Notes: generated by a model not told the origin, from the letters alone. Shown: positions 1 through 8,321, counted from the first letter of the stretch. The stretch: 23,951 nucleotides of DNA from DATDRM01 sp035291705 (GCA_035291705.1 DATDRM010000229.1:1-23951); one strand, 5' to 3'. Numbers and translations are program-made.

Positions 1-465
1 AGCCCGCACCAGGCGGTGATCCACGTGCCCGCCCACGGTCAGCGGGCAAACAAGGTTGGCCATCGACGGCAAGATAGGGGACAGCTCGCGCTGCAGATCG
101 ACCACCAATCCGGCCTCGACCGGGTGCAGCGGGCCGAAAAGGGCCGCCTCAGAAGTATACAATGGGCTGCCATCACCGGGGTCAAGGCGATAGATGCAAT
201 CCGGGATCGAGAAATGCTTTGCGACAGCGCCCATCCGCTGGCAGGCGCGCATGTCTTCGGCGCGGCGGGCGGCAGCAGCCTCCTGGCTTATACCCCAACG
301 AGCGTGCAAACTCCCGGCAAAGTCGGAGAGCCGGCCAGACGGCGGATCGCCAGCACAAATGGTCAATACTGTCACCCGTTCTCCGGCAGCAGCCTGTTCC
401 CAGACCAACCCCCCACACGAGAGAGCAACGTCATCTAAATGGGGACTTAGATAGATCCAATCCAC
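1..465 (-). CDS. PIG-L/LmbE family deacetylase, 5' part (runs off left edge)
   Basis: The visible 155 codons are the N-terminal part of a PIG-L (LmbE-like) zinc-dependent N-deacetylase. This family removes acetyl groups from GlcNAc-type sugars or related small molecules. Residues 5-20 contain the family signature, an SPHLDD stretch followed by LSCGG; it corresponds to the usual HPDDE metal motif. A second signature, GGHVDHR, lies near the window edge and supplies the H-x-x-H part of the site. Between them a VTVLTICAGDPP beta-strand region is also typical. No ATG precedes the first motif in frame, so I chose the GTG at 463-465, which gives VDWIYLSPHLDD and matches how these proteins usually begin. 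No convincing Shine-Dalgarno is visible; an AT-rich TATATT lies about 20 bases upstream. It is divergent from the next gene. The substrate cannot be told. Confidence 0.85.
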   Translation of the reverse strand, partial: MDWIYLSPHLDDVALSCGGLVWEQAAAGERVTVLTICAGDPPSGRLSDFAGSLHARWGISQEAAAARRAEDMRACQRMGAVAKHFSIPDCIYRLDPGDGSPLYTSEAALFGPLHPVEAGLVVDLQRELSPILPSMANLVCPLTVGGHVDHRLVRA

Positions 466-553
466 AGGATAATTTTTACCACAAAACCCTAATATAAGGG
501 CACGGTGGGAGAAATACAGAACAGGAGTGGACAAAAATCAGCCGCACCCCTAC

Positions 554-582
554 TTGCCACTCCCGCCTGCCGGTGTTATCAT
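554..582 (+). promoter_or_regulatory. Sigma70-type promoter for the Thr/Pro-rich protein
   Basis: TTGCCA at 554-559 and TATCAT at 577-582 are separated by exactly 17 bases, and a TG dinucleotide precedes the -10. Transcription would begin near 589. That lies inside the longer reading frame opening at 527 and so supports the ATG at 605 as the real start. Confidence 0.55.
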
Positions 583-604
583 CTATCCGCAGGCAGCGCA
601 CCTT

Positions 605-1063
605 ATGGTCTCTGATCCAACCGCCCGTAACCGTCTCCGCTTTATCCTGGCCATTATTACCCTGGCTACCCTCCCCTGCTACTGCCTGGGCTTGATCGCA
701 GTCCGCCTGGCTCCAGAGCGCGGCCTGGTCCCGACGCCCACGCTCACCTGGACCATCACCGCCTCCCCAACCGGCACCCTTTCGCCAACTGCCACCTTCA
801 CTGCTTCCCCTACAACCACATCCACCTTCACCCCCACTGGGACCGCCACGACCACCCAGACTCCCACCTCAACGCAGACGCCTACCGTGAGCGCTTCCCC
901 AACTCCCTCGGCCACCCAGACACCAAAACCGACGGATACTCCGCAACTCACCGCGACGGCAACCTCTTCACCAACATCGACCAACACTCCAACCCCCACC
1001 AAGACGAGTGAGGTTCCACCCACTTCTACCGAAGTCCCTGGCTCTACGCCGCCGTCCCCATAA
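605..1063 (+). CDS. Membrane-anchored Thr/Pro-rich surface protein of unknown function
   Basis: A 152-residue protein with a short charged N-terminus, one hydrophobic segment (about residues 11-33), and then roughly 110 residues made almost only of Thr, Pro, Ser and Ala, with no Cys, no aromatic core and no recognisable domain. Such low-complexity tails act as extended cell-surface stalks, and similar but shorter linkers occur in four other proteins of this window. Here nothing folded follows the stalk, so it is either a stand-alone spacer, a glycosylation-prone coat protein, or a remnant of a protein that lost its head domain. The frame is open from 527, but a good promoter lies at 554-582, so I prefer the ATG at 605. 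No clear ribosome binding site precedes it. It ends 40 bases before the first peptidase gene. Function unknown. Confidence 0.6.
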   Translation: MVSDPTARNRLRFILAIITLATLPCYCLGLIAVRLAPERGLVPTPTLTWTITASPTGTLSPTATFTASPTTTSTFTPTGTATTTQTPTSTQTPTVSASPTPSATQTPKPTDTPQLTATATSSPTSTNTPTPTKTSEVPPTSTEVPGSTPPSP

Positions 1064-1103
1064 CATCTTGGCCGAGTCACACCAACGTATACCCTCCCCC
1101 ACT

Positions 1104-2168
1104 ATGACCGAATTGCTCTCACTTCTCAAATCCTTGATCTCCGCCCCAGGCCTCTCCGGGCACGAAGCGCCGATCCGCAGCCTGATCGAGGCAGCCTGGC
1201 GCCCTCTCGCCGACGAGGTGAGCATCAGCCGGTTGGGCAGCCTGCACGCGCTGAAACGCGGCACTGCGCCAGAACCGCGCCCGAGCATCCTCCTGGCCGC
1301 CCACATGGACGCCATTGGTCTGATGGTCACTGGACTGGTGGAGGGCTTCCTGCGCGTGACCGAAGTGGGTGGGTTGGACGGGCGCGTCTTGCCCGGTCAG
1401 CTGGTTACCGTTCACGGGCGGGAAGGCCTGCCTGGGATCATAGTCCTGCCCCCCGCCCATCTGTTGCCCCCCGAAGGGCACGAAGGCTCAGTAGCGATCA
1501 ATTATCTGCTGGTTGATACCGGCCTGCATCCCAATCAAATGAAAGATTTGGTCCGGGTCGGCGATTTGATCTCCTTCGCCCAGCAACCGCTGGAGTTAAG
1601 GGGTGAGACTTTGGCCGGCCATTCTCTGGACAACCGGGCTTCGGTCGCGGCGGTCACACATTGCTTGCAGGAATTAAAGGGCCGCACCCATGCCTGGGAT
1701 GTGTGGGTGGTTGCCACTGCCCAGGAAGAAGAGACCCTGGGCGGGGCGAAGACCTCCGCCTACCAGCTGCGTCCACAATTAGCTGTAGCGATCGATGTAA
1801 CCTGGGGCCGAGGACCAAACACCCCGGATTACAAGACCTTTCCGCTGGGTAAGGGTCCGACGCTCGGCTGGGGCCCTAACATCCACCCCGGCCTGCACCG
1901 GGCCTTTAAAGAGCTGGCCGACCAGCTTGAGATCCCCAACGCAGTAGAGGTCATGCCGCTCCACTCCGGTACAGACGCCATCACCCTGCAGGTGGTTGCA
2001 GAAGGCATCCCAACTATGGTGATCGGTATCCCTCTGCGTTACATGCACACGCCGGTGGAAGTGGTCGCGTTGAAGGACATCACCCGCGCCGGCCATCTGC
2101 TCGCCGAGTTCATCGCACAGCTGGGGGTCGACTTCATCGATAAATTGACTTGGGATGAAAAAAGATGA
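1104..2168 (+). CDS. M42 family metallo-aminopeptidase (copy 1)
   Basis: A 354-residue M42 (TET/glutamyl-aminopeptidase-like) peptidase, a cytoplasmic dinuclear-metal enzyme that trims N-terminal residues from peptides and assembles as large oligomers in characterised members. All expected ligands are visible: His67 and Asp69 in AAHMD, Asp176 in LDNR, the Glu208-Glu209 pair (base and ligand) in AQEEE, Asp231 in AIDVT, and His315 in RYMHTP. Length is normal. The frame opens at 1008, but homology begins at the ATG at 1104 (MTELLSLLKSLISAPGLSG); no Shine-Dalgarno precedes it, so the transcript may have little or no leader. Its stop overlaps the next start (ATGA), so it is translationally coupled to copy 2. 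It is the most divergent of the three copies: LDNR instead of the LDDR/MDDR of its neighbours. Confidence 0.9.
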   Translation: MTELLSLLKSLISAPGLSGHEAPIRSLIEAAWRPLADEVSISRLGSLHALKRGTAPEPRPSILLAAHMDAIGLMVTGLVEGFLRVTEVGGLDGRVLPGQLVTVHGREGLPGIIVLPPAHLLPPEGHEGSVAINYLLVDTGLHPNQMKDLVRVGDLISFAQQPLELRGETLAGHSLDNRASVAAVTHCLQELKGRTHAWDVWVVATAQEEETLGGAKTSAYQLRPQLAVAIDVTWGRGPNTPDYKTFPLGKGPTLGWGPNIHPGLHRAFKELADQLEIPNAVEVMPLHSGTDAITLQVVAEGIPTMVIGIPLRYMHTPVEVVALKDITRAGHLLAEFIAQLGVDFIDKLTWDEKR

Positions 2169-3283
2169 CCACCAAGACCGATCCGAAAACGACCCGATCC
2201 CGCATTGGCCCGGCGCAGATTAGACTGTTGGAACGCCTGTGCAATGCCTGTGCTGTCTCGGGTGACGAGGGGGAGGTGCGTGCCATTGTGCTGGAGCAAG
2301 TCCGCCCCCATGCCACACAGGTGAAAATCGACGCATTGGGGAACGTCCTGGTGACCCGTCCAGGGCAAGCAGGTAGCGGGGATACCCAGAAGCGGCTGCA
2401 GGTGTTGCTGGCCGCCCACATGGACGAAGTGGGGTTTATGATCACTTCGGATGAGGGAGACGGTATCTTTCGCTTTGAGACCGTCGGTGGACTGGACGAA
2501 CGCCAGCTGGTTGGCAAGCCAGTTTGGGTCGGCCGTGAACACGTTCCTGGAGTGATCGGGGCCAGGCCGATCCACCTGACCACCCCCGACGAACGCAAGC
2601 GCACCATCCCATTGGACTCGCTGCGCATCGACATTGGATTGGGTGGCAATTCCAAAGTCAAGGTTGGCGACCGGGCGGTGTTCGCCACCACTTTTGCTCG
2701 CCTCGGCCCAAGTCTGAGGGGCAAAGCCCTCGATGACCGCTTGGGTGTGGCCACCCTGATCGAGCTGGTCAAGCTCGCCCCACCAAACCTGGATTTGCTG
2801 GCTGCCTTCACTGTCCAGGAAGAGGTCGGCCTGCGAGGGGCACGCGTGGCAGGCTTTACCTTTCATCCGGACCTGGCGATCGCCATCGACGCCACCCCCG
2901 CCTTAGACCTGCCCAGTTGGGAGGAGAGCGCCGGCCAGCCCCTGGAAAATACGCAATACAGGACGCGTTTGGACGGCGGCCCCGCCATCTACATCGCCGA
3001 TGGTGGCACATTGAGCGACCCTCGCCTGGTACGCCACCTGGTGGATACCGCCGAGTCCTTGAAAATTCCCTACCAGTTCCGCCAGCCGGGAAGCGGCGGC
3101 ACCGACGCCGGCGCTATCCATCTTTCCAGAGAGGGCATCCCCAGCATCTCAGTCTCCGTGCCCGAGCGCTACGCCCATACCGCCGCCGGCCTGGTCCGCC
3201 TTTCCGATTGGCAAAATACTTTCGCTCTGCTGCACGCCGGCCTTTCCCGGATGACGCCGGACATCCTTTCAACTGACCGCTGA
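2165..3283 (+). CDS. M42 family metallo-aminopeptidase (copy 2)
   Basis: A 372-residue M42 peptidase with the complete metal site: His85 and Asp87 in AAHMDEVG, Asp190 in LDDR, Glu219-Glu220 in VQEEVGLRG, Asp242 in AIDAT, and His338 in RYAHT. It has about 15 residues more at the N-terminus than its neighbours, polar and basic, which do not look like a signal peptide; a cytoplasmic location is expected. The start ATG overlaps the stop of copy 1 by four bases (ATGA), which fixes the start and implies coupled translation. The VQEEVGLRGA segment is nearly identical to that of copy 3, so copies 2 and 3 look like the closer pair. Substrate residue preference cannot be read from the sequence. Confidence 0.92.
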   Translation: MTTKTDPKTTRSRIGPAQIRLLERLCNACAVSGDEGEVRAIVLEQVRPHATQVKIDALGNVLVTRPGQAGSGDTQKRLQVLLAAHMDEVGFMITSDEGDGIFRFETVGGLDERQLVGKPVWVGREHVPGVIGARPIHLTTPDERKRTIPLDSLRIDIGLGGNSKVKVGDRAVFATTFARLGPSLRGKALDDRLGVATLIELVKLAPPNLDLLAAFTVQEEVGLRGARVAGFTFHPDLAIAIDATPALDLPSWEESAGQPLENTQYRTRLDGGPAIYIADGGTLSDPRLVRHLVDTAESLKIPYQFRQPGSGGTDAGAIHLSREGIPSISVSVPERYAHTAAGLVRLSDWQNTFALLHAGLSRMTPDILSTDR

Positions 3284-3299
3284 TCGCTGGTTGTTATCT

Positions 3300-3324
3300 T
3301 ACAATTATTAATTCGCAGATGGAG
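3300..3324 (+). promoter_or_regulatory. Ribosome binding site and possible -10 for M42 copy 3
   Basis: GGAG at 3321-3324 sits five bases before the ATG at 3330 and decides that start. A TACAAT at 3300-3305 resembles a -10 box, but no good -35 lies 16-18 bases upstream, so an independent promoter is only a possibility. Confidence 0.35.
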
Positions 3325-3329
3325 CCTCT

Positions 3330-4328
3330 ATGAAATCCTTGATCCAAAAGCTCGTCGAAACCACCGGACCCTCCGGCTATGAATCCCAAATTCGCGCCGT
3401 CATTCGCGCCGAGGTCGAAGCATACGCTGACCAGGTTCACGTTGACGCCCTGGGGAATCTGATCATCACTCGGGGTCAGCTCAATCCCGGCGGTCAGAAA
3501 GTCATGCTCGCTGCCCACATGGACGAGATCGGCCTGATCGCCACCCACGTGGACGAGAACGGTTTCGTCCGTTTTACAACCATAGGCGGCGTCCAGCGCA
3601 AGTATTGCAGCGGCGGGCGTGTATGCTTTTTCAACGGTACCCCCGGGGTGATCGGTCTCGAGCAACTGGAGGATCAAAACAAGCTGCCTACCTTCGAGCA
3701 GATGTATATCGACGTCGGCGCAGCCAATCGCGCCGAATGTCCGCTGCGCGTTGGCGATATGGCTACCTTTGATCGCCCTTTCGCCGACTTCGGGGATCGC
3801 CTGGTCTCAAAAGCGATGGATGACCGCATTGGGGTGGCCGTGCTGATCGAAACCCTGCGGCAGATGGGCGCCAGCCCCAACCAGGTTTTCTTCGTCTTCA
3901 GCGTGCAGGAAGAGGTTGGCCTGCGCGGCGCCACCACAGCGGCCTTCGGCCTGGACCCAGATATCGGCATCGCCGTGGACGTCACCGGTTCCGGTGACAC
4001 ACCCAAGGGACTAAAAATGAGCGTAGCGCTAGGCAAAGGTCCGGCAATAAAGGTGCGCGATGGTGGCATGCTCTCCGACCCGCGCATCGTAGACTGGATG
4101 GTACACACGGCCAATAACGCCCAGATCCCCTACCAGATCGAAGTTCTGGAGAACGGGACGACGGATGCCCGCGCCATTCAACTGACCCGCGCCGGCGTGC
4201 CGGTTGGCTGTGTCTCCATCCCCTGCCGCTATATTCACGCCCCTTCGGAAATGGTCGATTACAATGATGTACAAAACGCCGTACGCCTGCTCCTGGCGCT
4301 GGTCAGCCAGCCAGTGCAATTCGGCTAA
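3330..4328 (+). CDS. M42 family metallo-aminopeptidase (copy 3)
   Basis: A 332-residue M42 peptidase of typical length. Ligands visible: His63 and Asp65 in AAHMDEIG, Asp164 in MDDR, Glu194-Glu195 in VQEEVGLRG, Asp217 in AVDVT, and His303 in RYIHAP. The N-terminus (MKSLIQKLVETTGPSGYE) is the standard one for the family. It follows copy 2 after 46 bases and has its own ribosome binding site, so it is probably expressed with the other two, perhaps also separately. Three complete, apparently active M42 genes in a row suggest subunits with different residue specificities, possibly mixed in one oligomer. The family assignment is secure; the subunit idea is inference. Confidence 0.93.
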   Translation: MKSLIQKLVETTGPSGYESQIRAVIRAEVEAYADQVHVDALGNLIITRGQLNPGGQKVMLAAHMDEIGLIATHVDENGFVRFTTIGGVQRKYCSGGRVCFFNGTPGVIGLEQLEDQNKLPTFEQMYIDVGAANRAECPLRVGDMATFDRPFADFGDRLVSKAMDDRIGVAVLIETLRQMGASPNQVFFVFSVQEEVGLRGATTAAFGLDPDIGIAVDVTGSGDTPKGLKMSVALGKGPAIKVRDGGMLSDPRIVDWMVHTANNAQIPYQIEVLENGTTDARAIQLTRAGVPVGCVSIPCRYIHAPSEMVDYNDVQNAVRLLLALVSQPVQFG

Positions 4329-4400
4329 TGCACAATCAACGCAGGTTTTAACGATTCGTCGTATCGAATTTATTCGTCCTGCGGCGAGCCAGAGCGACCG

Positions 4401-5690
4401 ATGAAACCATACCTCCTGGTACTGCTCCTTCTTTCCCTGATCTGTTTCGCCTGCGCTGGACCCCTGGTACCAGGGAAAACTCCAGCACCAGAAGCCTCGC
4501 CAACGCCTGAAAGCAAAGCAACGCTCACAGCCTTGCCGACGGTGGAGACGACACGTTCCCCGGAAAGACCGACTACTTTACGGATCTGGCTGCCCCCACA
4601 GTTCGATCCGGCGGATGGCTCCTCCGCTGGCGATCTGCTTCAGTCGCGTCTGGTCGAATTCTCTGGGCTACATCACGGCGTGCGGATCGAGGCGCGGGTG
4701 AAGGCCTTGAATGGCCCCGGTGGACTGCTCGATTCTTTGAGCGCCGCCAACGCCGCCGCGCCTCTGGCTATGCCTGACCTGATCCTGCTGCCCCGCGCCT
4801 TGTTAGAAACTGCTGCCCTCAAAGGCCTCTTGTATCCCGTCGATGGGCTGGCCACCACCCTGAACGAAGACGATTGGTTCGCCTACGCCCAACAGCTCGC
4901 CCGCTTACAGAACAGCACCTTCGGCCTGCCATTCGCTGGCGATAGCCTGGTCTTGCTCTACCGCCCGATCGATATCGATCCGCCGCCTAAAGATTGGCCA
5001 ACGGCATTGACTCTCAGCCAACCAATGATCTTCCCGGCGGCGAACGACCAGGCGCTGTTCACCCTGGCGCAATACCTGGCCACCGGCGCATCCATTCAGG
5101 ACGCCGAGGGCCGCCCGGTGCTGGATTCCAGCACTTTACAGGAAGTACTCACCTTCTATCAGGAGGCTGAGACAACCGGTCTGATGCCTTTCTGGCTCAC
5201 TCAATTTGCAACCGACGACCAGGCCTGGGAAGCTTATACCGAGAACCAATCCAACATGATCGTCACCTGGACCTCGCGCTACCTGCGGGACCTACCAGGA
5301 GATACCTCAGCGACCGCCATCCCCACCTTGGCTGGCGAAACGTTCACATTGGCGGACGGCTGGGTGTGGGCGCTTTCCGCCCCGCAGAGCGAACGCCAGG
5401 CTTTGGGCGTCGCCCTGGCCGAATTTCTCACCGGCGGGGATTTCCTTGCTCGTTGGACCGCCGCAGCTGGCTACCTGCCCCCCCGCGCTTCCGCGCTGGC
5501 CGGTTGGTCGAACACCACGCTGCGGAGACTGGTTAATCTCGTCGTTCCGTCCGCGCAGATCTTCCCCGCCAACGACATGCTGGCCGTAATCGGTCCAGCC
5601 CTGCAAAAGGCTACCGTCGAGGTGTTGAAAGAACAAACTGACCCCAAGACGGCCGCTCAACAGGCGCTTGACAGCCTGGCCGCTCCTTGA
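4401..5690 (+). CDS. Extracellular solute-binding lipoprotein, ABC-type (orphan)
   Basis: A 429-residue family-1-like (sugar-type) ABC solute-binding protein. Residues 1-17 are a lipoprotein signal peptide with a run of leucines; Cys18 would be lipidated, although Cys rather than Leu/Val sits at -3. Residues 20-55 are a Pro/Thr-rich linker. The fold then follows the usual pattern, with LRIWLPPQFDP near 60, FAGDSLVLLYRP in the hinge region, and a late ADGWVWALSAP segment. No permease or ATPase gene is adjacent, so it must work with a transporter encoded elsewhere or as a receptor. A 72-base gap separates it from the peptidase genes and holds a small inverted repeat (ATTCG at 4354-4358, CGAAT at 4365-4369). 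The ligand is not predictable; peptide or sugar import would both fit. Confidence 0.75.
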   Translation: MKPYLLVLLLLSLICFACAGPLVPGKTPAPEASPTPESKATLTALPTVETTRSPERPTTLRIWLPPQFDPADGSSAGDLLQSRLVEFSGLHHGVRIEARVKALNGPGGLLDSLSAANAAAPLAMPDLILLPRALLETAALKGLLYPVDGLATTLNEDDWFAYAQQLARLQNSTFGLPFAGDSLVLLYRPIDIDPPPKDWPTALTLSQPMIFPAANDQALFTLAQYLATGASIQDAEGRPVLDSSTLQEVLTFYQEAETTGLMPFWLTQFATDDQAWEAYTENQSNMIVTWTSRYLRDLPGDTSATAIPTLAGETFTLADGWVWALSAPQSERQALGVALAEFLTGGDFLARWTAAAGYLPPRASALAGWSNTTLRRLVNLVVPSAQIFPANDMLAVIGPALQKATVEVLKEQTDPKTAAQQALDSLAAP

Positions 5691-5697
5691 TGGCCGG

Positions 5698-5726
5698 TTG
5701 ACGAATCCCACGGGCAGTGTTATTAT
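5698..5726 (+). promoter_or_regulatory. Sigma70-type promoter with extended -10 for the LysM/M23 gene
   Basis: TTGACG at 5698-5703 and TATTAT at 5721-5726 are 17 bases apart, with TG at 5718-5719 forming an extended -10. Transcription would start near 5733, ruling out the GTG at 5717 as the start of the downstream gene and favouring the ATG at 5747, which has GGAG at 5734-5737. Confidence 0.7.
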
Positions 5727-5746
5727 GCAACCCGGAGACACCCAGT

Positions 5747-7000
5747 ATGCAAGCTGACCAGCTCCCCGAGGAGCTCTCCAGCACAACCGGAGAGCAAACT
5801 CGGAATAATTCAATCGGCGACCCGATAGCGGCCTCGGCAGCAGATACAGCGACAGAACCGGCTGGTGAGAGCCGTGTTTTGTTCCTTTTGGAAAGACTCT
5901 CCCACCTCGGTCTGGCCGATTCTGCGCTACGCATTGGCACCCACATGCTTTCGATCGCCGCAGTACTGCTCGTCGTCTGGCTGATGCGCGAGTTTTACTT
6001 GCATACCCAAACCAACAATGTCCCTCGTCAGGCTGTCCTGGCAGCTGCCCTACCCACCTCCACGCCCACCACGGCGCCCCCTGAATTGCCTCCACTGGTA
6101 TCGACTGGAGACATTTACCTCTCAGGGATACCCCGCCTGATCATGGTCCATACTACCATCCCCACCCGCCCTCGCACCGAAGTGATCCCTTACGAAGTAC
6201 AGAAGGGTGACACCGTCTTCGGGATCGCCGAAAAATTCGGGCTTAAACCTGAAACCATCCTGTGGGGGAATTACGATGTCCTGGCCGACAACCCGCACGC
6301 GCTCTCCGCTGGGCAGAAGCTAAACATCTTGCCAGTAGATGGGACTTTCCACAAATGGTCGGTAGGAGAAGGGTTGAACGGCGTCGCCAAGGGTTATAAC
6401 GTCAAGCCAGAAGACATCATCAACTGGCCAGGCAACCACCTGACCCCCGAAACGGTCGGCAATTTTTCGAATCCAAAAATCGAACCCGGGACCTTCCTGG
6501 TCGTGCCAGGCGGCTCGCGCCAGTACGTCACCTGGAGCGCCCCGCGCATCACGCGCGACAACCCAGGAGTTGCTAAATTCATCGGTCCAGGGGCTTGCGG
6601 CACAATCATGGACGGTCCAGTCGGTATCGGCGCTTTCATCTGGCCCAGCGCCGCCCATTTCCTCTCCGGTTACGACTATTCACCGTCGACCAACCATTTC
6701 GGGATCGACATCGACGGCAATCTGGGTGAAGCGATGTGGGCTTCGGACAATGGGGTGGTGGTTTACGCCGGCTGGAACAACTTTGGCTATGGTAATATGG
6801 TGGTCATCGACCACGGCAATGGCTGGCAAACTGCTTACGCCCACATGGACGTGGTCGGCGTGGTCTGCGGACAAGGCGTTTTCCAGGGAACGCCAATTGG
6901 CACAATCGGCAGTACTGGCAAGTCCAGTGGCCCCCACATCCACTTCGAAATGCTGCACGACAATTACGGCAAGGTCAACCCCTGGGACTTCTTGCCGTAG
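5747..7000 (+). CDS. Membrane-anchored LysM / M23 peptidase
   Basis: A 417-residue cell-wall protein. Residues 1-60 are polar and presumably cytoplasmic; residues 67-85 form one transmembrane helix; a short Pro/Thr linker follows; two LysM-type peptidoglycan-binding repeats cover about 149-195 and 201-254, the first with the classic YEVQKGDTVFGIAEKFGL opening; the M23 (LytM) zinc endopeptidase domain covers about 315-417. The zinc ligands are present: His317 and Asp321 in HFGID, and His399 in HIHFE, with His366 and His397 as the catalytic histidines. It should therefore be an active enzyme cutting peptidoglycan cross-links, though substrate peptide bonds are not predictable. The start follows from the upstream promoter and ribosome binding site. 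It converges on the next gene with only two bases between the stop codons. Confidence 0.9.
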   Translation: MQADQLPEELSSTTGEQTRNNSIGDPIAASAADTATEPAGESRVLFLLERLSHLGLADSALRIGTHMLSIAAVLLVVWLMREFYLHTQTNNVPRQAVLAAALPTSTPTTAPPELPPLVSTGDIYLSGIPRLIMVHTTIPTRPRTEVIPYEVQKGDTVFGIAEKFGLKPETILWGNYDVLADNPHALSAGQKLNILPVDGTFHKWSVGEGLNGVAKGYNVKPEDIINWPGNHLTPETVGNFSNPKIEPGTFLVVPGGSRQYVTWSAPRITRDNPGVAKFIGPGACGTIMDGPVGIGAFIWPSAAHFLSGYDYSPSTNHFGIDIDGNLGEAMWASDNGVVVYAGWNNFGYGNMVVIDHGNGWQTAYAHMDVVGVVCGQGVFQGTPIGTIGSTGKSSGPHIHFEMLHDNYGKVNPWDFLP

Positions 7001-7002
7001 GA

Positions 7003-8289
7003 TTATCCCAAGCGGGTTGCCAGAAACGGCACTAACATCTCGTCGGGGGACAGGCCGCCGTGGCGGCCATACAGGTGATCGTCTTTATTCGCCCACCACA
7101 AATAAGCGTTCCCCCGTGCCAGCACTAACAGGTCGCCCAGGCGGTCGCGCAGCCGAGGGTGGGGCTTTCCCGGCCCGAACAGCCCGGCGCTAACGGCGAA
7201 TACCGGGTCCAGAAACACAAATTGATTCGGCCATGTCCGCTCGATATACTCGCGCACCGCCTCCCCCTGGCCAGGACGCAGGTAGAGGTACATCAGCCGG
7301 TTTTCGCCGGTCGGCAGGATGTGCAGGCGACGCACCAGGCTGGGATGGTTGCGCAGGTCGTAGTGTGGGTCGGGTTGGGTAGCGACCTGTCCATGGTCAG
7401 CGACCAGGATAAACAAAGTGTCCGCACGCTCCGCGCCGTTCAGGCGCTCCAAGAATAGCCGTTCGAATGCAGCCGTGAAACTGACGAACTCCTCGACCGT
7501 GCGTTCGTCGTCCGGGCCGTACAAGTGAGAGAAATGATCTACCTCGCCCCAATAGACCCAAAAGTAGTTCCTATCGCGCGCATGACTTTCAAAAGTCTTG
7601 CGCAGATTGACCCACAGGTCGGCAGGGGTGTTGAAGGTGCTCACTTCCGCGTTCCGAAACAACATCTGGGATAGTCCGGAACGGCCAATGCTTTGGTGCT
7701 GGAAGGCATAGGCCTGAACCCCGTAGCTCGCCAGGTGAGTATCAAGGGTCTGCAGTTTCATGAAGTTCTCTGGGGTGAATCCAGCCCGTTTCAGGCTGCC
7801 GACGTCGCCCTGGAAGCTGATCGGAGCGTGTAAGATCGTGTTGGCTACCACGCCGTATTCTTTCAGCCACAGCTCATAGCCAGCGATACCGTGCTCAGCA
7901 GCGCTGCGCCCCGTCCACAGGCTGGTCAGGGCAGCGGAGGTGGTGCTGGGTGTGATCGAGGTCAATGGAGCCAGCAGCCCACCCTCGGCCAACTTACCCC
8001 ACACAGGGGTGGTCCCATTGGCAACCCAGCGCTTTAACCTGTGCAGAGACAAGGCGTCCATCAGCACCAGCAGGACATGCCGCACCTCATCTCCGATCCG
8101 GGCGGTGAGCCCTGGGAGCAATGGGGTGGCCCTTATCTCTGGCACGCCCAGCCAGCGGCAGATGCTGGCCGGGATATTCATCACGGACCTCCCGGTGTAA
8201 TCCGGGTAAAAGAACCCTTCTCCCAGGTCGAGGCCTGGCAGGCGGTGAGTCTGTAAATGCGGCAGAAGTTCTGGGGTCAGGTCAGGCAT
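7003..8289 (-). CDS. Type I phosphodiesterase / nucleotide pyrophosphatase family protein
   Basis: A 428-residue member of the alkaline phosphatase superfamily (type I phosphodiesterase/nucleotide pyrophosphatase type). Visible active-site residues: Asp78 in LLVLMDAL, a Thr nucleophile in TPSTTSAAL (Thr116 or Thr117), Asp251 and His255 in EVDHFSH, Asp298-His299 in VADHGQ, and His410 in GRHGG. These bind two metal ions. No signal peptide or membrane helix is seen, so it is probably cytoplasmic. The substrate could be a phosphodiester, a phosphonate or a nucleotide. The frame is open to 8340, but the ATG at 8289 has an excellent ribosome binding site (GGAGG at 8297-8301) and is preferred. It is divergent from the solute-binding lipoprotein gene. 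Confidence 0.85.
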   Translation of the reverse strand: MPDLTPELLPHLQTHRLPGLDLGEGFFYPDYTGRSVMNIPASICRWLGVPEIRATPLLPGLTARIGDEVRHVLLVLMDALSLHRLKRWVANGTTPVWGKLAEGGLLAPLTSITPSTTSAALTSLWTGRSAAEHGIAGYELWLKEYGVVANTILHAPISFQGDVGSLKRAGFTPENFMKLQTLDTHLASYGVQAYAFQHQSIGRSGLSQMLFRNAEVSTFNTPADLWVNLRKTFESHARDRNYFWVYWGEVDHFSHLYGPDDERTVEEFVSFTAAFERLFLERLNGAERADTLFILVADHGQVATQPDPHYDLRNHPSLVRRLHILPTGENRLMYLYLRPGQGEAVREYIERTWPNQFVFLDPVFAVSAGLFGPGKPHPRLRDRLGDLLVLARGNAYLWWANKDDHLYGRHGGLSPDEMLVPFLATRLG

Positions 8290-8293
8290 CCGG

Positions 8294-8301
8294 TTTCCTC
8301 C
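8294..8301 (-). promoter_or_regulatory. Strong Shine-Dalgarno deciding the phosphodiesterase start
   Basis: On the minus strand GGAGGAAA lies with its GGAGG seven bases before the ATG at 8289. This is one of the strongest Shine-Dalgarno matches in the window and argues against the upstream in-frame ATG at 8340. Confidence 0.7.
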
Positions 8302-8321
8302 GGCGAGCTCCAAGGAGGGTT

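Noticed and set aside
679..1080. Val/Gly-rich minus-strand frame opposite the Thr/Pro tail
   Set aside because: It is the mirror of the low-complexity Thr/Pro coding sequence and has no start signals.
1064..1103. Promoter between the Thr/Pro gene and the first M42 gene
   Set aside because: A TATACC is present, but no -35 hexamer lies at 16-18 bases; I could not support a specific promoter.
2039..2866. 275-codon antisense frame opposite the second M42 gene
   Set aside because: It lies wholly opposite two peptidase genes with intact metal sites, its protein has no recognisable motifs, and such antisense frames are common in GC-rich DNA.
4329..4400. Riboswitch or operator before the first solute-binding gene
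   Set aside because: Only a five-pair inverted repeat is visible in 72 bases, too little for a structured leader and too weak for a confident operator.
5307..6095. 262-codon minus-strand frame
   Set aside because: It spans the end of the solute-binding gene, the promoter at 5698-5726 and the start of the LysM gene; the plus-strand genes explain the region fully.
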